Below, piece after piece: positions 17,088 to 26,322 of a stretch of DNA of 64,000 bases; the first letter of the stretch is position 1; each line of letters begins with the position of its first letter. The position numbers and the translations under genes were made by a program. The stretch is from assembly GCA_965228625.1 (NCBI GenBank), contig OZ245829.1, positions 3,596,001-3,660,000 on the forward strand, given 5' to 3'. The notes under the pieces are model-generated. The model did not search any database, had not been told where the DNA came from, and saw only the letters and a list, made by a program, of their open reading frames with translations. The stretch is from UBA2767 sp965228625. GTDB lineage: Bacteria > Pseudomonadota > Alphaproteobacteria > Rhizobiales > Methyloligellaceae.

Positions 17088-18029
17088 CTATGGAGTACCA
17101 ACCGGGCCGACCGTGGCCTTTTTGGAGAGTCTTTGCTCCCTGTAAGCCACGTAGAAGCTGCTGGCAAAGATGATCGCCGCACCTGTCCACGTATAGATTG
17201 TCGGCACCTCGGCAAAGAGGACAAATCCGAGCATCGCCGCCCACACGATCTTCAGAAAGTCGAACGGAAGCACCACCGTCGTCTCCGCCGTCTTGAGCGC
17301 TTCCGCAAGGGCGATCTGCGCGCTGGTACCGGTCACGCCGATCAGCAGCAGGATCAGCCAGGCGGTCTCCTGCGGCCATTGCCAGACGTAGAGCGCTGGC
17401 CCGAACGACAGCAGGCTCAACAGCGTGATCATGTAGGCCGTCGTCGTCAGGCTCGACTCGGTGCGCCCGAGAATCCGGATGACGATCATGGTCATTCCCC
17501 AAAGAGCAGCGGAGAACAGCGTCAGCCAGGAGCCGAGATCGATCGGCGCGAAACCGGGCCGCAGAATAATCAGGGTGCCGATGAAGCCGCACGCAATGGC
17601 AGACCATCTTCTGAGGCGAAACCGCTCACCGAGTATGATGACACTCAGAACCGCCGTGAACAGCGGTGCGGAGAAGGCGAGCCCGTTGACCCGCGCAAGC
17701 GGCGTCATGCTCAGAGCCATGAAGAAGGCGATCATCGCGCCGACGTTGAGCACCGCGCGCAGCAGATGAAGCGGGAGTTTCGTGGTCCTGAAGAAGCTCA
17801 GGCCGCTGTGCATGACAAGCGGCAGGAACACGATCATGCCGAACAGATTCCGAAAAAAAACGATCTGGACGGGATGGAGTTCCGCGGACAAGTAGCGCAC
17901 GGCCGTGTGCATGATGGAGAAAAGCATCGACGATACGACCATCAGGATGATGCCGCGCGTCGTGGCCGGGAGGTTCAGCCACGCCTGCTTCGGGAGCCTG
18001 TTGCGCGGCTGTCCGCTCTGATAGGCCAT
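17088..18029 (-). CDS. EamA/DMT-superfamily transporter
   Basis: This 313-residue inner-membrane protein has ten predicted helices in two EamA repeats. Typical repeat ends include LGERFRLRRWSAIACGFIGTLIILRPG in the first half and LFAEVPTIYTWTGAAIIFASS in the second. Members export or import metabolites such as amino acids or nucleosides. The substrate is not predictable. It is divergent from the Tat-exported aldo/keto reductase. A related but distinct DMT gene lies at 21216. Confidence 0.88.
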   Translation of the reverse strand: MAYQSGQPRNRLPKQAWLNLPATTRGIILMVVSSMLFSIMHTAVRYLSAELHPVQIVFFRNLFGMIVFLPLVMHSGLSFFRTTKLPLHLLRAVLNVGAMIAFFMALSMTPLARVNGLAFSAPLFTAVLSVIILGERFRLRRWSAIACGFIGTLIILRPGFAPIDLGSWLTLFSAALWGMTMIVIRILGRTESSLTTTAYMITLLSLLSFGPALYVWQWPQETAWLILLLIGVTGTSAQIALAEALKTAETTVVLPFDFLKIVWAAMLGFVLFAEVPTIYTWTGAAIIFASSFYVAYREQRLSKKATVGPVGTP

Positions 18030-18130
18030 GGCTCAGAGCTAGCCGCATCCCTGTGCCCAGGCAAGCAAATTGACGTGAACGGGGCGGGTCACGTCTCACA
18101 CCGGCCGACTTGCTGGTGTAATCTTCTCCC

Positions 18131-19093
18131 ATGACCAGGACGACCAGGAAACACCATTCAGAGTTTGAGCCGACCCGCCGGGAGGTGTTGGGCGGTATCG
18201 CGTCCGCCGGCGTGGCGGTTGCCGCAGGACCGCTGTTGCCCGGTGCCGCATTGGCCGCGCCGTCCGCCTTGCTGACGCGGAAGATCCCGTCGAGCGGCCA
18301 AGAGATCCCCGCCGTAGGCATGGGGACATGGATCACCTTCAACGTCGGCCCGAGCCAGAAGCTGCGCGATGCGCGGCTCAAGGTTCTGCAGACATTCTTC
18401 GATATGGGCGGCGGAATGGTCGACTCCTCGCCAATGTACGGCACCGCCGAGGAGGTCGTCGGCCATTGCCTCGGGCGCATCGAGAACGACCAGACGCTGT
18501 TTTCCGCGACCAAGGTGTGGACGATGTCCGAGGCCATGGGAAAACGGCAGATGAAGGCATCGGCCGGGCTTTGGGGCCTGGAGACATTCGACCTGATGCA
18601 GATTCACAACCTGCTGGACTGGGAAACGCACCTGCGCACCCTGCGGTCTTGGAAGGAACGCGGCCGCTTCCGCCATATCGGCATCACCACGTCGCACGGA
18701 CGGCGACACGGCGACCTTGCGGACATCATGCGCACCGAGCCCCTCGATTTCGTTCAACTCACCTATAATGTGCTGGACCGGGAGGCCGAGGCGCGGTTGC
18801 TGCCGCTGGCGGCGGACAAGGGTATCGCCGTCATCATCAACCGGCCGTTCCGGCGCGGTGCGCTGTTCAACAGGTTTGAGCGCCATCCCTTGCCGGAGTG
18901 GGCGGAAGAGGCAGGCTGCGGCAACTGGGCGGAGTTCTTCCTCAAGTTCATCGTCTCGCACCCGGCGGTCACCTGCGCCATTCCCGCCACGTCAAAGGTC
19001 GAGCACATGCGCGAGAACATGAACGCGCTCAAGGGCCCGCTTCCGGATGCGGCGATGCGGCGTCGCATGGTGGATTACGTCGAAAGCCTGTAA
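18131..19093 (+). CDS. Tat-exported aldo/keto reductase
   Basis: This 320-residue protein starts with a twin-arginine signal (TRREVLGG at about residues 15-22, then a hydrophobic stretch to ALAA near 43), so it is folded in the cytoplasm and exported. The AKR barrel follows with the catalytic set visible: Asp and Tyr in VDSSPMYG, Lys in SATKVW and His in QIHNLLD. Export with bound NADP is unusual but known for this AKR group. DUF6064 begins 9 bases after the stop, suggesting an operon. The substrate is unknown. Confidence 0.9.
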   Translation: MTRTTRKHHSEFEPTRREVLGGIASAGVAVAAGPLLPGAALAAPSALLTRKIPSSGQEIPAVGMGTWITFNVGPSQKLRDARLKVLQTFFDMGGGMVDSSPMYGTAEEVVGHCLGRIENDQTLFSATKVWTMSEAMGKRQMKASAGLWGLETFDLMQIHNLLDWETHLRTLRSWKERGRFRHIGITTSHGRRHGDLADIMRTEPLDFVQLTYNVLDREAEARLLPLAADKGIAVIINRPFRRGALFNRFERHPLPEWAEEAGCGNWAEFFLKFIVSHPAVTCAIPATSKVEHMRENMNALKGPLPDAAMRRRMVDYVESL

Positions 19094-19102
19094 CACCGAC
19101 AC

Positions 19103-19741
19103 ATGATCCCGTTCTCACCGGAAGTCTTCTTCGCGCTGTTCGAGGAATACAATCTGGCGATATGGCCTGCGCAACTGGCGGCCTACGGCCTCGGGTTGCT
19201 CGTCCTTGCCCTTGTCTTCCGGCCCTCACGCATGGCCGGTGCAGTTGTCGGCCTGGTTGTGGGCGGCTACTGGCTGTGGACCGGCGTCGTCTATCACTGG
19301 CTTTTCTTCGCGCCGATCAATTTCGCCGCGCCGGTTTTCGCGGCGCTGTTCGGTCTTCAGGCATTGCTTCTGTTCTGGCAGTTCCTGATCCGCGGGACTA
19401 CGGCGCCGGCCTTCCGGCGGGACGTCCCCGGCGCGGCGGGCCTGACCCTGATGGTCCTGGCGCTTGCGATCTATCCCCTGCTCGAAATCGCAGCCGGGCA
19501 TGCCTGGCCGCAGTCCTCCAGCTTCGGACTCACGCCGGCGCCGACGGTTATCTACACCTTCGGCGTGCTGTTGCTTGTCCGCCCGCGTGTCCCGTTGATC
19601 GCTATGGTGATCCCGTTCATATGGGCGCTGATCGGTTCCGTCTCCGCGTGGCTGGTCGGCATTCCGGAGAACATGGTATTGCCTGCATCCGCGCTTGTGG
19701 CGCTGGCCGTCATCATCCGGCAAAGGCGCCGGACGACTTGA
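19103..19741 (+). CDS. DUF6064 family membrane protein
   Basis: This 212-residue integral membrane protein has about six helices and the family opening PFSPEVFFALFEEYN. It is a known domain of unknown function. It lies 9 bases downstream of the aldo/keto reductase gene and about 60 bases upstream of a GNAT gene, so the three may share a transcript. Nothing in the sequence points to a substrate or cofactor. Confidence 0.8.
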   Translation: MIPFSPEVFFALFEEYNLAIWPAQLAAYGLGLLVLALVFRPSRMAGAVVGLVVGGYWLWTGVVYHWLFFAPINFAAPVFAALFGLQALLLFWQFLIRGTTAPAFRRDVPGAAGLTLMVLALAIYPLLEIAAGHAWPQSSSFGLTPAPTVIYTFGVLLLVRPRVPLIAMVIPFIWALIGSVSAWLVGIPENMVLPASALVALAVIIRQRRRTT

Positions 19742-19803
19742 AATCCTCCAATCCCCACCCATCTGAGCGGATTGCCTGGACGAAACGCGCTTGGAGATCA
19801 CCC

Positions 19804-20394
19804 ATGCCGAATGACGGTTCGAAACTGACGTATCGCGCCGCGACCGCGGAGGATGCTGACCATCTCGCCAAGCTGATCAATTACGCCGGCGAGGGCATGC
19901 CGCTCTATTTGTGGGAGCGCATGGCGGAGAACGGCGAAACCGCGTGGGACGTGGGCCGCCGACGTGCACAGCGCACCGAGGGAGGGTTCTCCTACCTCAA
20001 TGCCACCATCGCCGAAGCCGACGGCGAAGTCGCGGGCTGTCTCATCGGCTATGCGCTACCCGACGAGCCGGAAGACATCGACTATGACGAGATGCCGCCC
20101 ATGTTCGTCCCGCTCCAGGAACTGGAGAACCTCGCGCCGGGTACCTGGTACGTGAACGTACTTGCCGTGCACACGCATCTGCGCGGGGCAGGTGTCGGCA
20201 CTGCTCTGCTTGAAGTTGCCGAGCGCCTCGCGGCGGAAAAGGCGTGCCGTGGGCTGAGCCTCATCGTTGCCGACGCCAACACCGGCGCACGCCGGCTTTA
20301 CGAGCGTTGCGGTTATGAGGAGCAGGCGAGCCGCGAGATGGTCAAGGATGACTGGGACAACCCGAGCAAGAAATGGGTGTTGCTCACCAAGTAG
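19804..20394 (+). CDS. GNAT-family N-acetyltransferase
   Basis: This 196-residue cytoplasmic acetyltransferase has a GNAT fold. The acetyl-CoA motif A reads VLAVHTHLRGAGVGTALLE (about residues 120-138), with the R/QxxGxG/A pattern as RGAGVG, and motif B follows at NTGARRLYERCGYEE. Such proteins acetylate amines on small molecules or proteins; the target is not evident. The ATG at 19804 opens into the conserved LTYRAATAEDA start. Confidence 0.88.
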   Translation: MPNDGSKLTYRAATAEDADHLAKLINYAGEGMPLYLWERMAENGETAWDVGRRRAQRTEGGFSYLNATIAEADGEVAGCLIGYALPDEPEDIDYDEMPPMFVPLQELENLAPGTWYVNVLAVHTHLRGAGVGTALLEVAERLAAEKACRGLSLIVADANTGARRLYERCGYEEQASREMVKDDWDNPSKKWVLLTK

Positions 20395-20436
20395 GCGTGC
20401 CAGTGTTGTCGTTTCGACACCAGGCAGCACAGTGAG

Positions 20437-21057
20437 ATGCACGCCCTCTTTTTTGAAGTCACTCCCAAACCGGGCCACATGGATCACTATTTTCAGCGCG
20501 CGGCCGCATTGAAGCCGCGCGTCGAGGCAAATGGCGGCCTGCTCTTCCTCGATCGCTATATGAGCCTTTTGCGTTCGGGCACCGTGCTCTCTTACCAGTA
20601 CTGGCAGGACGAGGCGTCGCTCGCGCGCTGGCGCGAGGACGACAGGCATCACAGCGCGCAACGCGCCGGACGCGACGTCCATTTCTCCGACTATCGTCTG
20701 CGCATCGCCGAAATCGTCCATGCCTTCGACCGCGACGCGCATACGAATGGCGTCGTTGAGGGCACGCCGGTTTCGGCTTCAATACCGGCCGACGCGCGGT
20801 TCGTGGTGTCCGTCGAGAGTGTTGGCGAACCGTTTCCGCGCGGCGAGCAGTTCAAAAGCGTCAACCGCGCCGACACGTTCGTCTCGGTCCTGCATGTCGC
20901 AAACGATGCGGAAGGCCGTGAGATCATCGGCGACGCCGGCACGCAGGAAACCGTTACCGGTGCGCGTCTGTGCCTGATCGTCCGCGACTACGGCATGCGC
21001 GACCGGCGCGAGGCGCCGCAGACTTTCGATGCCGCCGAGGCGCCAGCCGGCGGCTGA
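20437..21057 (+). CDS. Antibiotic biosynthesis monooxygenase (ABM) domain protein
   Basis: This 206-residue protein carries an N-terminal ABM/dimeric alpha-beta barrel domain (about residues 3-95) with the typical YQYWQDEASLARWRED segment and HH-x-x-Q near 70. A C-terminal extension of about 100 residues has a second beta-rich segment. ABM proteins include heme-degrading and quinone monooxygenases as well as simple binding proteins. The substrate is unknown. It follows the GNAT gene by 42 bases on the same strand. Confidence 0.75.
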   Translation: MHALFFEVTPKPGHMDHYFQRAAALKPRVEANGGLLFLDRYMSLLRSGTVLSYQYWQDEASLARWREDDRHHSAQRAGRDVHFSDYRLRIAEIVHAFDRDAHTNGVVEGTPVSASIPADARFVVSVESVGEPFPRGEQFKSVNRADTFVSVLHVANDAEGREIIGDAGTQETVTGARLCLIVRDYGMRDRREAPQTFDAAEAPAGG

Positions 21058-21215
21058 ATACGGCCGGATGCTCAACTCCAAAAACCGTTAAGCGAGACAG
21101 CCGCGCGCAAACGCAGCATACTGTATCGCGAGTCCCGCACCGTCGCATTCCTTCCAGGGACCGTCTCCGGTCCATTTCAGGGTTCATCCCGCCAGTTGAT
21201 CCAGGTTCATCGACC

Positions 21216-22094
21216 ATGACGTCCACCGCCAATCTCAGCGACTCCGCCAAAGGCGTGGTGGCGATGATTGTCGCGACCCTGCTGCTCACGCTCAACGACG
21301 CGGTGACGAAGCTGCTCACCGAGAGCTACTCGATCTGGCAGGTTCTGACGCTGCGGCACCTGTTCTCGCTTTGTGTGATCGTGCCCTACATCTGCTGGAT
21401 CACGGGTTGGAGCGCGATGCGCGTGACAAATCACGCCGGTCTCGCGATCCGCACCCTCTTCTTCGTTGCGACGACCGTGTTCATTGTCGCCAGCTTCTCC
21501 CTGCTGCCGCTGGCGTTCGTCACCGCGATTGCTTTCTCGAGCCCGATTTTCGTCGTCGCCTTCTCGCACTTTTTTACCAGTGAAAAGGTCGGGCCGAGGC
21601 GCTGGCTCGCGGTTCTTGCCGGCTTTATCGGTGTGCTGGTGATCGTTCGGCCGGGTGGTGCGGACTTTGCCTACGTTCTGATATTGCCGGTCCTTGCGGC
21701 GCTGGCGGCGGGCGGCCGGGATGTGATCACACGCGGATTGTCCAGGACCGAGTCTTCAATCTCGATCCTGTTCTGGGCCAACATCGCCGTGATCTGCTTT
21801 GCGTTTGTTGTCACGTCAACTCAGGGGTGGGCGCCGATATCGCTTGCGTCCATGGCACTCCTGTTTCTCAACGGATTGCTGAACGCGTCGGCGCATTTTC
21901 TGATCATCGACGCGCTGCGGTTGGGCGACGCTTCGCTGGTCTCGCCGTTCCGGTATTCCGGACTGCTGTGGGCGATCATTCTCGGGTTGCTGATCTGGGG
22001 AGATTTCCCGGATGCCTGGACTCTTGTCGGTGCGGCCGTTCTGGTCGCAAGCGGTATCTACATCATCGAGCGCGCACCGCGCGCGCAGTCGTAA
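21216..22094 (+). CDS. EamA/DMT-superfamily transporter
   Basis: This 292-residue inner-membrane protein has ten helices in two EamA repeats. The first repeat ends FFTSEKVGPRRWLAVLAGF and the second ends IWGDFPDAWTLVGAAVLVAS. It belongs to the RhaT/S-adenosylmethionine-uptake-like DMT branch by general look, but the substrate is not assigned. The ATG at 21216 starts just before the first helix; upstream in-frame sequence has no coding character. The GlcG-like gene begins 11 bases downstream, so the two are probably co-transcribed. Confidence 0.88.
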   Translation: MTSTANLSDSAKGVVAMIVATLLLTLNDAVTKLLTESYSIWQVLTLRHLFSLCVIVPYICWITGWSAMRVTNHAGLAIRTLFFVATTVFIVASFSLLPLAFVTAIAFSSPIFVVAFSHFFTSEKVGPRRWLAVLAGFIGVLVIVRPGGADFAYVLILPVLAALAAGGRDVITRGLSRTESSISILFWANIAVICFAFVVTSTQGWAPISLASMALLFLNGLLNASAHFLIIDALRLGDASLVSPFRYSGLLWAIILGLLIWGDFPDAWTLVGAAVLVASGIYIIERAPRAQS

Positions 22095-22105
22095 GGAGCG
22101 ATATC

Positions 22106-22537
22106 ATGGCAGAACTCACACTTGATCAGGCGCGCACGATCATCGCGGCGGGCTTCGAAGAGGCCTCCCGACTTGAGCTCAAGCCGCTCGGTATTGCGGT
22201 CCTGGACAGTGGCGGGCACACGATGGCCTTCGAGCGCCAAGATGGCGCCAGCGCGATTCGATTCAAGATCGCCCACGGGAAGGCCCACGGCGCCATCGCC
22301 ATGGGGCTCGGTTCGCGCACGCTGTTCGAGCGCGCCAAGGTCCAGCCCTATTTCATCTCGGCGATGAATGCACTTGCTGACGGTGCGCTGGTTCCCGTTC
22401 CGGGAGGCGTACTCGTCCGCGACGGCAACGGCACGCTGATGGGCGCGGTCGGCGTCACCGGCGACAATTCCGACAATGACGAGAAATGCGCTATCGCCGG
22501 TATCGAGGCCGCCGGTCTGGTCGCGGATACGGGTTGA
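22106..22537 (+). CDS. GlcG/HbpS-type heme-binding-domain protein
   Basis: This 143-residue cytoplasmic protein is of the GlcG/HbpS (PF03928) family. It has the family pattern GIAVLDSGGH near 28-37, KAHGAIAMGLGSR, then GGVLVRD and GAVGVTGDNSDNDE at the C-terminus. HbpS binds heme and GlcG sits in glycolate operons; which applies here is not known. It has an AAGGAG ribosome binding site and follows the DMT gene by 11 bases. Confidence 0.88.
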   Translation: MAELTLDQARTIIAAGFEEASRLELKPLGIAVLDSGGHTMAFERQDGASAIRFKIAHGKAHGAIAMGLGSRTLFERAKVQPYFISAMNALADGALVPVPGGVLVRDGNGTLMGAVGVTGDNSDNDEKCAIAGIEAAGLVADTG

Positions 22538-22557
22538 ACGCGCACCCGGCGCCCTGC

Positions 22558-23247
22558 TTAGATGAGGACCGCAAGGGGTGAGACGCCGAGCACATGGGAG
22601 TGCAGATAGAGCGTCCCGAGCCACAACAGGATGGCTGTTGCGATCCGCCATCCTCCCAGGTCGGCCAGCCGCAGATGCGCCCGGCCCTGGATGATGGCGA
22701 CGAAGGGAACGTGAGAGGTTCTGGCAACGAACTCGTCCCATGCCGCTCCGAGTTGCTGGCGCTTGCGTCGCGCCTGGCTGAGCGAGCCGGCGTATCCCAG
22801 CATCGCCATTGCACCGAAGAAAAAGAACGAACGCAAGTCCGACCGATTGACCAGATGCAGCATCGCCCAGACGATGATGGCCCACATCACCGGGAAGCGC
22901 GTGATCGCGTACACGCCTGTCCATTGCCCGTCCTGCTTCGGCGCGTCCTTGACGAGCGTATCGGCGGGGTTCCTGGTCGTCGTGCCGCACACCGCGAGGA
23001 TGAACGCAAACAGCATGGCGACCACGGTCGCCCAGCGCGCAGCCTGGCCGGTGATCCACAGCGGGTCACCCGCCGGCGCCTCCTGGTAGGCGATGATCAT
23101 CCACGCCATTCCCAAGACGGATGCGAGAGAAAACACGCCCATATAGGCGGGATCGCCAATACGATCGATGAGCCATTCGCGGACCCTGAGCGAGGGCAGA
23201 ATGTGCAGAATCACAAAGACGACGGAAGCGATAGCGAGATGCGTCAT
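22558..23247 (-). CDS. NnrU family membrane protein
   Basis: This 229-residue integral membrane protein has about six helices and the NnrU family (PF07298) pattern, with ITRFPVMWAIIVWAMLHL and a conserved ARRKRQQLGAAWDEF loop. NnrU is linked to nitric oxide or nitrite metabolism in denitrifiers and is related to methyltransferase-fold NnrU/isoprenylcysteine carboxymethyltransferase membrane proteins. No nitrogen-oxide genes are nearby, so its role here is open. It is convergent with the GlcG gene. Confidence 0.87.
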   Translation of the reverse strand: MTHLAIASVVFVILHILPSLRVREWLIDRIGDPAYMGVFSLASVLGMAWMIIAYQEAPAGDPLWITGQAARWATVVAMLFAFILAVCGTTTRNPADTLVKDAPKQDGQWTGVYAITRFPVMWAIIVWAMLHLVNRSDLRSFFFFGAMAMLGYAGSLSQARRKRQQLGAAWDEFVARTSHVPFVAIIQGRAHLRLADLGGWRIATAILLWLGTLYLHSHVLGVSPLAVLI

Positions 23248-23311
23248 GGACTTCTCTTCGGCAGGAACCGACTGCCACCGAACGCGATATCCACGTTCGG
23301 TCGTCCTGAAG

Positions 23312-24154
23312 TCAAGGCTCCGCAGTCGACCGTGACGATTTGCCTTCCACGCCGACGACCGGTATCGCGCCTTCGCCCGGCTCCTCCTCGCTCCATCGGA
23401 TCTTCTTGTAGTCGAAACCCCTCTCGATGGTCGGTTTGATCACCCGAAAAAAGGGGGAGAGGTCGAAATCGCGCGGCACGAACAGCGAGTGATGACGGAT
23501 CCGCAAGATCTCGGCCCGGCTGTACGCGCTGGCCGCGTGAGGCGCATCCGTGTCCTCCTCGATGGAAGGCAGGATGGGGTAGGGCACGGAATGATAGGCC
23601 TGGGCGATGAGCGACGAGCAAATCGCCCGTGTCGGTGATCCCGATCCGAGCGCGATCATGCGTCGCCTCCAGCGCACCGGGACCGGTGGGGTGGGGAACA
23701 GATAACGCGCCAGATCGATGATGTTGCGCGTGTCGTATTTGAGGCCGAGACTGTTCACCATGAACTGCACGACCTTCTTCCGGTCATCTTCATCGAGGTT
23801 GACCGGGCGGCAGATGCGCGTGTTGAAGGTTTCATATTTCGACAGCGGCACGGCGACGGTCCCTTCGCCGAGATTGGACTCAATCAGCGCGAGCCGCTCG
23901 CCGTCGGCGTTGGTCTTGCCGACCGCGTCTCCGACATACATGGCGGCGTGCGACCAGGTCGACTGCGTCAGATATTTGATGGCGACGGCGATCTTCTGGT
24001 TGCCCTCGATCAGCAGGATGTCGCCCGGCTGGAGCGTGCGCCTGAGCGTCTCGGGATCGGAGGGCGTGAACGGCTGATAGCCGCTCGACTCTGCCTGAAG
24101 GATGCGAGCCAGCCACGAGCCGGCTCGATCTAGCGTTTTGTCCACAAAGCTCAT
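23312..24154 (-). CDS. YiiX/NlpC-P60-like papain-fold hydrolase
   Basis: This 280-residue protein has the YiiX-type permuted NlpC/P60 fold. An early catalytic His is in the block STWSHAAMYVGD (about residues 67-78), and a late catalytic Cys is in TRAICSSLIAQAY (about 180). It contains GDILLIEGNQKIAVAIKYL ahead of the His. There is no signal peptide, so a cytoplasmic or membrane-associated amide or thioester hydrolase is likely. The ATG at 24154 has GAGG upstream; a start at 24169 would add five residues. It is upstream of NnrU on the same strand. Confidence 0.83.
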   Translation of the reverse strand: MSFVDKTLDRAGSWLARILQAESSGYQPFTPSDPETLRRTLQPGDILLIEGNQKIAVAIKYLTQSTWSHAAMYVGDAVGKTNADGERLALIESNLGEGTVAVPLSKYETFNTRICRPVNLDEDDRKKVVQFMVNSLGLKYDTRNIIDLARYLFPTPPVPVRWRRRMIALGSGSPTRAICSSLIAQAYHSVPYPILPSIEEDTDAPHAASAYSRAEILRIRHHSLFVPRDFDLSPFFRVIKPTIERGFDYKKIRWSEEEPGEGAIPVVGVEGKSSRSTAEP

Positions 24155-24287
24155 TTCGTGGCGCCTCATGGCGAAGCTGTGTTGCCTGGCAGGTCAGATA
24201 ACGGGCTTGGGCCGCCGAAGTCCAGCAGGGCGCGGACGTGAAAGATTTGCTGCGTGCCGACCGTCGGGCTGTGTTTCCGAAACCCGT

Positions 24288-25262
24288 CTAGTGAAGGCTG
24301 GGTGTCTTTAGCAGGGTGTTCCGGTCGGTCGACGTGACCACCAGATTTTCCGTGCCCTGTTCGCGGGCGATCGTCAAAGGCACATCGACCCCGGCGTCTC
24401 CCAACTGCCAGACCTTACGGTAGAAATCGGCAAGATCGAGGACGTTCTCCGCGCCGACCCCGACGATGATGTCGCCCTGATCGATGCCGGCGCGTTCCGC
24501 GGGTCCGCCGTCCGCCAGCCCGAGCACCACGACCTCACCGTGGACTTCGGCGCAATACAGCCCCAGCCATGGCCGCACCGGGCGGTCGGCGCGTCCGAGC
24601 CGTTTCAGATCGCCGAGGATCGGTTTCAGAAGGTCGATTGGAATGCTCATGTTGATCGGCAACTCGTTGCCCTCCTGTCCGGACGCCTGAAGCTGCAGCG
24701 ACCCCAGGCCGACGAGGCGGCCGCGCGAGTCGATCAGCGGTGCGCCGCCCCAGTGAGGATGCGCGGGGGAGGAGAATATGGCGTCCTCCAGCAGATACTC
24801 CCAATAGCCTGCAAACTCCTGCCGGGCGACGATGTGCGCCGCCACCGAGCGCTCGCAGCCGCCGGGCGAGCCCATGACCACCCGGTCATCCACCGCCGCT
24901 TTCGCGGAATCCCCCAGTTCAATTGCCGGCATGTCGACGCGCGCGAGCGGTTGAACGAGGGCGAAGCCCGTCTGCTGATCGTAGCCCAGCGTGTGGCCCT
25001 GGGCGGAGGTGCCGTCGGCGTATGTCAACCAGATACTCTGCGCTTCGACGATCAGGTAACCGACGGTGAGAACCAGTCCGCCCTTGATGATAACGCCGTT
25101 TCCGATCCGCTCGTCGCCAAGCGTCTCGGTCGTAAAGGCGTCCGCCGGAACCTGCGACCGCAATCCGACGACAGACTTGAGGGCCTGATCCAGATCGAAA
25201 CCATAGTCTTCCCGCTGCGGCTGGATGGCCGCCGGTACGTCCCAGTCACCGAGAGTAGACAT
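24288..25262 (-). CDS. HtrA/S1C-like protease homologue with PDZ domain, catalytic triad lost
   Basis: This 324-residue protein has a trypsin-like (S1C) domain (about residues 25-215) followed by one PDZ domain (about 235-315), the DegP/HtrA architecture. All three catalytic positions differ. The motif for the His reads LTVGY (Tyr69), the Asp motif reads TGFALV (Gly99), and the serine motif GNSGGPL reads HWGGAPL (Gly172). The fold residues around them are kept. It lacks a signal peptide. It is therefore predicted to be a non-proteolytic, peptide-binding scaffold. The ATG at 25262 is preferred to 25319 because the extra residues look non-coding. It is divergent from the glutaredoxin-DinB gene. 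Confidence 0.85.
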   Translation of the reverse strand: MSTLGDWDVPAAIQPQREDYGFDLDQALKSVVGLRSQVPADAFTTETLGDERIGNGVIIKGGLVLTVGYLIVEAQSIWLTYADGTSAQGHTLGYDQQTGFALVQPLARVDMPAIELGDSAKAAVDDRVVMGSPGGCERSVAAHIVARQEFAGYWEYLLEDAIFSSPAHPHWGGAPLIDSRGRLVGLGSLQLQASGQEGNELPINMSIPIDLLKPILGDLKRLGRADRPVRPWLGLYCAEVHGEVVVLGLADGGPAERAGIDQGDIIVGVGAENVLDLADFYRKVWQLGDAGVDVPLTIAREQGTENLVVTSTDRNTLLKTPSLH

Positions 25263-25488
25263 GTCTACGTGCTCCTTGCCGCCCGCGCTGCAACACGGGG
25301 CTACCGCGTATATTAGCACTCAAACCATGTTTGTGGTGCGACGGGAGGGGAATTGAGCACAAATCGTCCCGAATTTGTCCACACGTCTCGGTGAGGTCGC
25401 GGAGGTGTCGAATTCGGGCGGGTTTGGTTTTCCATATCCGCCGTGGCAAAGTGCCCAAAACACAGCGCTCATAAGGAGGAGCAGTCGC

Positions 25489-26298
25489 ATGAGTTCAACC
25501 GTCCCGGAACAGGCCCCGCTGAAAGTCTACTGGCAGCCCGGCTGCTCGAGCTGTCTCAAGACAAAGGAGTTCCTGCTCGAACATGGCGTCGAGTTCGAGT
25601 CCGTCAATGTCCTGGAGGACGAAAGCGGTTTCGCCGAGCTGCAGGAACTTGGCGTGCGGCTGGTCCCCATCGTGGCGCGCGGCAAGGACTGGGCGAACGG
25701 CGCGGTCTTCCGCGACGTGGCGCGAGTCGCCGGTTTTCAGTGGGGTGGTCATGAGATGTTGCCGCCGGCGCAGATGCTCGACCGTTTGAACGGTATTCTC
25801 GCCGGGGCGCGCCGTTACACCGCGCAACTCCCGGAAGACGTAATCGACACCATCCTTCCCGACAGGCCGCGCAGCTATCGTGAACTCGCCTATCACATCT
25901 TCCAGATCCCGGAGGTTTTCCTGAACCGGGTGGAGCATGATGCGCCCTACACCTACGAGGCGCTGATCTCCAAGCTGCCGCCGGAAATCGCGACCAAGGA
26001 CGACCTGCTGGCCTATGCCGACGAGGTGGTTGAAAGGCTGAACGCGTGGTGGGAGCGCGAAGGCGAGACCACCGACTTCACGCAGCCGGGCAATGTCTAT
26101 TACGGCGACGTCGCCCTGCACGAGGTGCTGGAACGCACGTGCTGGCATTCCGGCCAGCATACCCGCCAACTGGCCCTGGTTCTGGAGAAGCTCGGCATTT
26201 CACCTGACGATCCGCTCGGTGAGGGTGCTTTCGCCGGCCTGCCGATGCCGAAGAACGTCTGGGACAACGAAAAGACGTGGGATGGCGCCCACCGTTAG
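25489..26298 (+). CDS. Glutaredoxin-DinB fusion protein
   Basis: This 269-residue protein joins an N-terminal glutaredoxin-like domain (residues 8-85) to a DinB-like four-helix bundle (about 100-250). The glutaredoxin part has active site CSSC in the segment QPGCSSCLKTKEFL and the cis-Pro region VPIV. The bundle carries the usual metal-binding histidines in AYHIFQIPE and HEVLERTCWHSGQH. DinB-fold proteins include thiol-dependent S-transferases, so a glutathione-linked transferase or reductase is plausible. The ATG at 25489 has AAGGAGGA seven to eight bases upstream. Confidence 0.85.
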   Translation: MSSTVPEQAPLKVYWQPGCSSCLKTKEFLLEHGVEFESVNVLEDESGFAELQELGVRLVPIVARGKDWANGAVFRDVARVAGFQWGGHEMLPPAQMLDRLNGILAGARRYTAQLPEDVIDTILPDRPRSYRELAYHIFQIPEVFLNRVEHDAPYTYEALISKLPPEIATKDDLLAYADEVVERLNAWWEREGETTDFTQPGNVYYGDVALHEVLERTCWHSGQHTRQLALVLEKLGISPDDPLGEGAFAGLPMPKNVWDNEKTWDGAHR

Positions 26299-26322
26299 CG
26301 CAAGGCGCGGCCGGACCCTTCT

